In this document: positions 59,270 to 64,000 of the stretch, piece by piece
How the letters are laid out: each line of letters opens with the position of its first letter
Position numbering within the stretch: the stretch's first letter is position 1
Assembly: GCF_031143425.1 (NCBI RefSeq)
Contig: NC_090446.1
Coordinates: 657,221,717-657,285,716, forward strand
DNA: 64,000 nucleotides
Direction: 5' to 3'
Origin: Pleurodeles waltl
Taxonomy: Eukaryota > Chordata > Amphibia > Caudata > Salamandridae
Notes under the pieces: generated by a model
Databases searched by the model: none
Seen by the model: the letters and a program-made list of their open reading frames with translations, nothing else
What the model was told of the DNA's origin: nothing
Made by a program: the position numbers and the translations under genes

Positions 59270-59563
59270 ATGGCTTCGAGTCAACATGTGCCACAACCAC
59301 CACCATTTCTACAAATGCCAGGCAAGCAAACTATAACGTGGAAAGAACTGCTACATATTTTTGAGAATTACTTAATAGCCAGAGATGCAGCAAAATGTAG
59401 TGCTCCCAGAAAAATGCCCATATTATTTAGTCACCTTCGACATGTCAAAGAGTATTCAACAAATTACCAGTTATCCAAGGAGATTCTGGAAACTATAGTG
59501 TATATTTGTAAGCCAAAGAAAGATCACAAAGGCACTTTTCAGCAGACCCAAGCATACTGTTAG
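59270..59563 (+). pseudogene. Ty3/gypsy-type Gag N-terminus, truncated
   Basis: Starts MASSQHVPQPPPFLQMPGKQ, then TITWKELLHIFENYLIA and SAPRKMPILFSHL, the pattern of vertebrate gypsy Gag proteins (PPPFL-x-PG … W … FENYL … RK-x-x-LL-x-x-L). The structural Gag would form the virus-like particle. Similarity fades after about residue 60 and the frame stops at 59,563. Harbinger copy 4 begins 70 bp later, so the rest of the element may lie beyond it. Confidence 0.6.
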
Positions 59564-59630
59564 AGAGACATAACTTCTTTAAGAGGAAACAAGAAAGTGA
59601 CAAAAGTGTGAAGAATATATAGTAGACTTA

Positions 59631-59930
59631 GGCCCTCATTCTGACCCTGGCGGTCGGTGATAAAGCGGCGGCCAACCCGCCAACAGGCCAGCGGTCCAAA
59701 ATATGCAATTCTGACCCTGGCGGGAACCGCCAACACAGCCCGCCGCATTAACACTCCGCCCGCCACGGCGGAACAAACAAACAGCGTGGCGGTCCCCGCC
59801 AACAGCCAGGCGGCAGACAATGTACCGCCCACCCTATCACGACCCACCAATCCGCCACCTTTTCCGGGGCGGGAGCACCGCCGATAAAAACACGGCGGAA
59901 ACAGACTACGAACGGGAAAACGCTCACCTC
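59631..59930. promoter_or_regulatory. subterminal CCGCC/GGCGG-rich region, copy 4
   Basis: More than a dozen CCGCC or GGCGG pentamers in 300 bases, many within CCGCCAACAG or GGCGGxAACCGCC. The right end of copy 1 (32,850-33,092) aligns with it in reverse. Likely binding sites for the Myb-type proteins or transposase, and upstream region of transposase exon 1. Confidence 0.6.
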
Positions 59931-59958
59931 CACATACTCCACGCGAGATTCCGGCAGT

Positions 59959-60041
59959 ATGGAACCCGAGTTGCAGGTCATCCCCGCACTCCTATACCTG
60001 CTCCTGTACCAGGAGCACGCCCAGCGGCGCGGAAGACATCG
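59959..60041 (+). CDS. HARBI1-like transposase exon 1, copy 4
   Basis: ATG opens an 83-nt exon, MEPELQVIPALLYLLLYQEH then AQRRGRHR, ending CG|GTGAGT (phase 2). The homologous 83-nt segments in copy 1 (32,764-32,682) and copy 3 (53,403-53,321) keep the frame, the leucine-rich then arginine-rich pattern and the donor. The phase fits the exon 2 acceptor (…CCTCCATAG, one base then codons). The remaining exons would lie beyond 64,000 on the plus strand. The exon assignment is inferred from comparison, without transcript evidence. Confidence 0.75.
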
Positions 60042-60479
60042 GTGAGTACTGCACCTACGACACAGGGGAGGGAAAAGATTACCGGCACACACCCACCCAC
60101 CCACACCCACTACAACACACACATCAATGCATTCCCACAGATCACTGTCACAACCCACAAACCCCCCCTCCGAAATAATGCAAAGACCAAAAGAAGAGAT
60201 CTTAAACGGGCAGATATATTGAAAAATGGACAGCAGTAATCCAAATAAATAAATAAACTATGTACAAAATATATACATCTACTAAATGTAGTCCAACCAC
60301 TGTCCGTGGACCACAGGGGTCCTGAGCAAAGGGGCAAGGCCCAGTCCCACGACAAGAACTCCACGGAGAGAACACTGCAGGGGCATCAGAAATAAAAAAG
60401 GACAGGCACCTCAGGGGGAAGGGAAGGGGGGGCACCTCAGCCACTTGAGTACACAACGCCAGATCCACGAGGGGACTCC

Positions 60480-61045
60480 ATGACCACTGGGCCATCCTGG
60501 GGAGAGCAAAGCCACAGTCCATACAGTCCATACAGTGGGTGGCCTGCCCACTGGGCCATCCTGGGGAGAGCAAAGCCACAGTCCAACAGTCCATACAGTG
60601 GGTGGCCTGCCCACTGGGCCATCCTGGGGAGAGCAAAGCCACAGTCCAAACAGTCCATACAGTGGGTGGCCTGCCCACTGGGCCATCCTGGGGAGAGCAA
60701 AGCCACAGTCCAAACAGTCCATACAGTGGGTGGCCTGCCCACTGGGCCATCCTGGGGAGAGCAAAGCCACAGTCCAAACAGTCCATACAGTGGGTGGCCT
60801 GCCCACTGGGCCATCCTGGGGAGAGCAAAGCCACAGTCCATACAGTCCATACAGTGGGTGGCCTGCCCACTGGGCCATCCTGGGGAGTGCAAAGCCACAG
60901 TCCAAACAGTCCATACAGTGGGTGGCCTGCCCACTGGGCCATCCTGGGGAGAGCAAAGCCACAGTCCATACAGTCCATACAGTGGGTGGCCTGCCCACTG
61001 GGCCATCCTGGGGAGTGCAAAGCCACAGTCCAAACAGTCCATAAC
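60480..61045 (+). repeat. 63-bp minisatellite, 9 units, copy 4
   Basis: Nearly identical units of GTGGGTGGCCTGCCCACTGG and GCCATCCTGGGGAGAGCAAA. Because the unit length is a multiple of three, several frames on both strands stay open for 200-300 codons. These are artefacts. Reverse-complemented, the core is the same as in the copy 1 64-bp array. Confidence 0.95.
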
Positions 61046-61139
61046 ATACTCCACTGCCACTGGAGGAGGCATGTTGGCCAGAGGACATCCTGCAGCCCTG
61101 CCCGAGACAGATCCTGCCCTGCCACGTCTGCCAAAGGGC

Positions 61140-61920
61140 CAGTGGTTCCTGCCTTGAAGGGCCCAGTTCAGCGGTCCTTGCCTTGAAGGGCCCAGTTCAG
61201 CGGTCCTTGCCTTGAAGGGCCCAGTTCAGCGGTCCTTGCCTTGAAGGGCCCAGTTCAGCGGTTCTTGAGACGGCGGTCCCCAGCGGAGCGGTGCTGGAGA
61301 CGGCGGGGCCCAGTTCAGCGGTTCTTGCCTTGAAGGGCCCAGTTCAGCGGTCCTTGCCTTGAAGGGCCCAGTTCAGCGGTCCTTGCCTTGAAGGGCCCAG
61401 TTCAGCGGTCCTTGCCTTGAAGGGCCCAGTTCAGCGGTCCTTGCCTTGAAGGGCCCAGTTCAGCGGTTCTTGAGACGGCAGTCCCCAGCGGAGCGGTGCT
61501 GGAGACGGCGGGGCCCAGTTCAGCGGTTCTTGCCTTGAAGGGCCCAGTTCAGCGGTTCTTGCCTTGAAGGGCCCAGTTCAGCGGGCCTTGCCTTGAAGGG
61601 CCCAGTTCAGCGGTCCTTGCCTTGAAGGGCCCAGTTCAGCGGTTCTTGAGACGGCGGTCCCCAGCGGAGCGGTGCTGGAGACGGCGGGGCCCAGTTCAGC
61701 GGTTCTTGAGACGGCGGTCCCCAGCGGAGCGGTGCTGGAGACGGCGGGCCCAGTTCAGCGGTTCTTGCCTTGAAGGGCCCAGTTCAGCGGTTCTTGCCTT
61801 GAAGGGCCCAGTTCAGCGGTCCTTGCCTTGAAGGGCCCAGTTCAGCGGTCCTTGCCTTGAAGGGCCCAGTTCAGCGGTTCTTGAGACGGCGGTCCCCAGC
61901 GGAGCGGTGCTGGAGACGGC
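61140..61920 (+). repeat. about 33-bp minisatellite with a second unit type, copy 4
   Basis: Units of CTTGCCTTGAAGGGCCCAGT plus TCAGCGGT are interrupted several times by a longer block containing GAGACGGCGGTCCCCAGCGG. Two dozen or so units. Located just outside the Myb2 stop codon at 61,987. Confidence 0.92.
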
Positions 61921-61986
61921 GGCCATTCTATGGCCAACTGCTCATTGCCTGGTGGTGCCCTCCTGGGCAGCGGGGATGGTGCTCCT

Positions 61987-63632
61987 TCAATGCCCACCTG
62001 GGCTGTGGGTGGTGGGGCCCTCCTGGCCAGCTGGGCTGGGTCCTCCCTGGGCAGCGGCTATGGGGGTGGTGGGCTCTCCCGGGGCAGCTGTGCCGGTTCC
62101 TCCCTGGGCAGCGGCTATGGGGGTTGCGGGCTCCTCCTGGGCAGCTGTGACGGGTCCTCCATGGGCAGCAGGCCTGCTGCCTGACTTCTCCGCCTTGCTG
62201 CCCTTGCCCTCCTTAGTCGGGAGTCTGTGGCCCTTTCCTCCCTTTGGAGCTGTGGCTGTTGACGGTGGCTGGCTAGTGTCCTGGGGGGATATAGAACCCG
62301 GGCTCCGGCGGCGGCCCTTCCGCCTTCTGCTCCTCTTCCCAGGGGGTGGGCTGGCTGTCCCCTTGCTGCTGGGCGAAGATCCAGACCTGCGGGCTGGTGG
62401 GCTCCAATACCCCTGCACCCTTGTCAAGGGGGCTGCAGGGCTGGTGGTGGCTGAGGTGCTCTTCTTACCCCGACGAGAAGGAGGGGGGGGCTCAGGGTCA
62501 GGAAAGAAGGTAGCAGTAGAGAGATAGATTTTCCTGGGACAATGGATAGTGGTAGGTACAGTGGGTATGGGAGTGGAGGGAGAGGATGTGGTTGTAGGCG
62601 AGACAAGTTTGCTGTCTTTGGGTGCAGGTGCAGGAGCGGGAGGCTGTCGTGAGGTGGATGGCTGTTGGGTGGGTGGGTGGCTGCGTTTGTGTGGTGTGGA
62701 AGAGGGGGTGACAGACACAGTGGGAGAGGACACAGGGGACGTGTAAATGGCAGTGGGGGTGGTGACTGCACGTGTGCGGACTGTACTGGAGGGTGTGCTG
62801 GTGATGGAAACACTGGCTGATGGTGAGGTGAATGAAGGTGTGAGTGTAGACGTCACAGGGAGGGAGGAGGGAGACGAGGAGGTGGGGGTCACAGAGGTGG
62901 TAGTGACTGTTGGCATGTCTGCATCGGAATGTTGCTTGTGTGAATGTCTGCGTGATCTGTGGTGCTTATGTTTGGATGAGCTGCTCTTGGGTGTTGAGGT
63001 GTGTGCAGGCTGGTCTGATGGTGTGGGTGGGACAGGCAGAGGAACAGGAGACTGGGAGGAGGGAGTTAGTAGAGGGAGGCAGGAGACAGGGACAATGGCT
63101 GCCGTCAGTGCTGAGGCCAGAGCCTGGAACGATCGCTGATGGGCAGCCTGACCCAAATGAATGCCCTCCAGGTACGCATTGCTGCGATGAACCTCCCTCT
63201 CCACCCCCTGGATGGCATTCAAAAGGGTAGTCTGCCCAACAATGAGCGTTCGGAGGAGGTCAATGACCTCCTCACTGAGGGCAGCGGGGGTAACAGGGGC
63301 AGGGCCTGAGGTGCCTGGGGCGAAGGAGATGCCCGGCTTCCTGGCAGAGCGGGCACGGGGCGAACGCTGAGGGGCTGCTGGGAGGGCGGAGATGGTGCGC
63401 TGGGTGGCGGCTGTACCTGTAATGGCGGGGGGCACGGATGGTGCCACCCCCGCAAGGGAGCTCCCTTCCGAGGACGTGTCCGTGTCGCTGCAGGGTCCAG
63501 TCGTCCCCGTTGTGGAGCTCCCCTCGCCCTCCGTCTCACTGGTCCAGTCAGACTCTGTGGCATGACCCTCCTGGGCCATGTGAGATGCAGCTCCCTCCTG
63601 CCCCGATGCCACTTCTCCTCCGCCTGATGATG
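61987..63632 (-). CDS. Myb2 exon 3, copy 4 (open, partial gene)
   Basis: About 548 codons uninterrupted from the acceptor GCATCAG|CA at 63,632 to the stop at 61,987. Same architecture as copies 1 and 3: G/S/E-rich start, predicted helical block SPAALSEEVIDLL-like (here TPAALSEEVIDLLRTLIVGQ … GQAAHQRSFQALASALTAAI), S/T/P-rich region with KHKHHRSRRHSHKQHSDAD, the CPRKIYLSTATFFPDPEPPP block, a basic GKRSRRRKGRRRSPGS patch (likely nuclear localisation), then a tail of A-A-Q-G-G / G-E-P-T-T-P-I-A repeats. Exons 1-2 lie beyond the window. Strand and phase match transposase exon 1 at 59,959 being on the opposite strand. Confidence 0.85.
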
Positions 63633-64000
63633 CTGATGCACACAAGCACAGAAAGACAAACAAAAAGGGGGGGGGGGAAGAGAAATAAAGAGATTTTGAG
63701 TACATGGATCACCGGTACAGTTAGCGGACATGACAGACACAGATGCCCCCTGCACTAAGTTGCGCACTTGGGGTCCGCTACGCATTCCGTGGAACATGCC
63801 CTACATGCCTAGAGTTGACAACTGCACCCATGGATGACACTGCCCAGGGATGGCTGTACTGGCACACTACTGAGGGTGGTGGCTGGGGACACAGGGGCTT
63901 ACGGGGGTGCCCAGCCTACAGATATCGCCCTGGCCTAGGGGGACCCACAGCCCTCCTCCCCCACCCAGACACCTCCACTGCGCGACAACAGAGTAGATTA
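63633..64000 (-). other. Myb2 intron 2, copy 4
   Basis: CTGGCCTAGGGGGACCCACA and the CCCCCACCCAGACACCTC stretch match the same intron in copies 1 (28,309-28,691) and 2 (37,150-37,240). A G-run occurs at 63,667-63,676. No coding sequence. Confidence 0.75.

Larger units (their letters stand above)
59631..64000 (-). mobile_element. Harbinger transposon copy 4, reversed, runs off the window
   Basis: Left end GGCCCTCATTCTGACCCTGG preceded by TTA (59,628-59,630), the classic Harbinger target; the other end is outside. Order from the left: CCGCC-rich subterminal region, transposase exon 1 (plus strand), two minisatellites, Myb2 exon 3 (minus strand), Myb2 intron 2. Compared with copies 1-3 it has the cleanest open frames, suggesting the most recent insertion. 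Confidence 0.9.

Noticed and set aside
60202..61186. Long open frames (up to about 310 codons) on both strands
   Set aside because: They coincide with a 63-bp tandem array whose unit length is divisible by three, so frames stay open automatically. The sequence is one repeated peptide in each frame, without a start context or conservation in other copies.

Overview
The window looks like intergenic DNA from a very large, repeat-rich vertebrate genome, most likely a salamander or newt. That assignment is an inference. It rests on full-length Tx1/L1-like LINEs several kilobases long, a CR1/L2-type LINE, Penelope-like and Ty3/gypsy traces, and a dense PIF/Harbinger population. I see no host gene, tRNA, rRNA or CRISPR array. 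Nearly every recognisable coding segment belongs to a transposable element and most are damaged.

Region by region: 1-5,900 is a probable LTR end, a dispersed low-copy repeat present three times, and sequence I cannot assign. 5,925-19,615 is one nested structure. A minus-strand CR1/L2-like LINE is split inside its reverse transcriptase by an 8.1-kb minus-strand Tx1/L1-like LINE (6,312-14,404), flanked by an exact 17-bp target-site duplication. 19,879-21,916 is a decayed Harbinger-type element. 33,170-42,684 is a very decayed plus-strand Tx1/L1-like LINE interrupted by two Harbinger-type MITEs and by a Harbinger copy. 53,732-59,630 holds a Penelope-like fragment, another MITE-like repeat and a gypsy Gag start.

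The dominant feature is a family of large Harbinger transposons in four copies: copy 1 23,585-33,092; copy 2 37,111-42,010, reversed and internally deleted; copy 3 45,767-53,731; copy 4 from 59,631, reversed and running off the window. All have GGCCCTCATTAC-type termini and 3-bp duplications. Comparing copies gives a three-gene model. (i) A two-exon Myb/SANT-like protein (Myb1) lies next to one terminus behind a conserved CCAAT/TATA promoter. (ii) A HARBI1-like DDE transposase lies on the opposite strand. (iii) A second, three-exon Myb/SANT-like protein (Myb2) has a long S/T/P/H-rich C-terminal exon. I infer that the transposase gene begins with an 83-nt exon next to the other terminus. Its first intron would then span the whole antisense Myb2 gene plus large minisatellites.

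By analogy with known two-component Harbinger systems (HARBI1 nuclease plus a NAIF1-like Myb protein), Myb1 and Myb2 would recruit or import the transposase and bind the CCGCC/GGCGG-rich subterminal regions. The second Myb protein, the split transposase gene and the copy-specific repeat tails are the parts most worth checking. All three copies with a visible DDE region share a one-base deficit in the same C-run of the transposase, so no copy here is an obviously intact autonomous element. Copy 4 looks youngest but is incomplete in the window.
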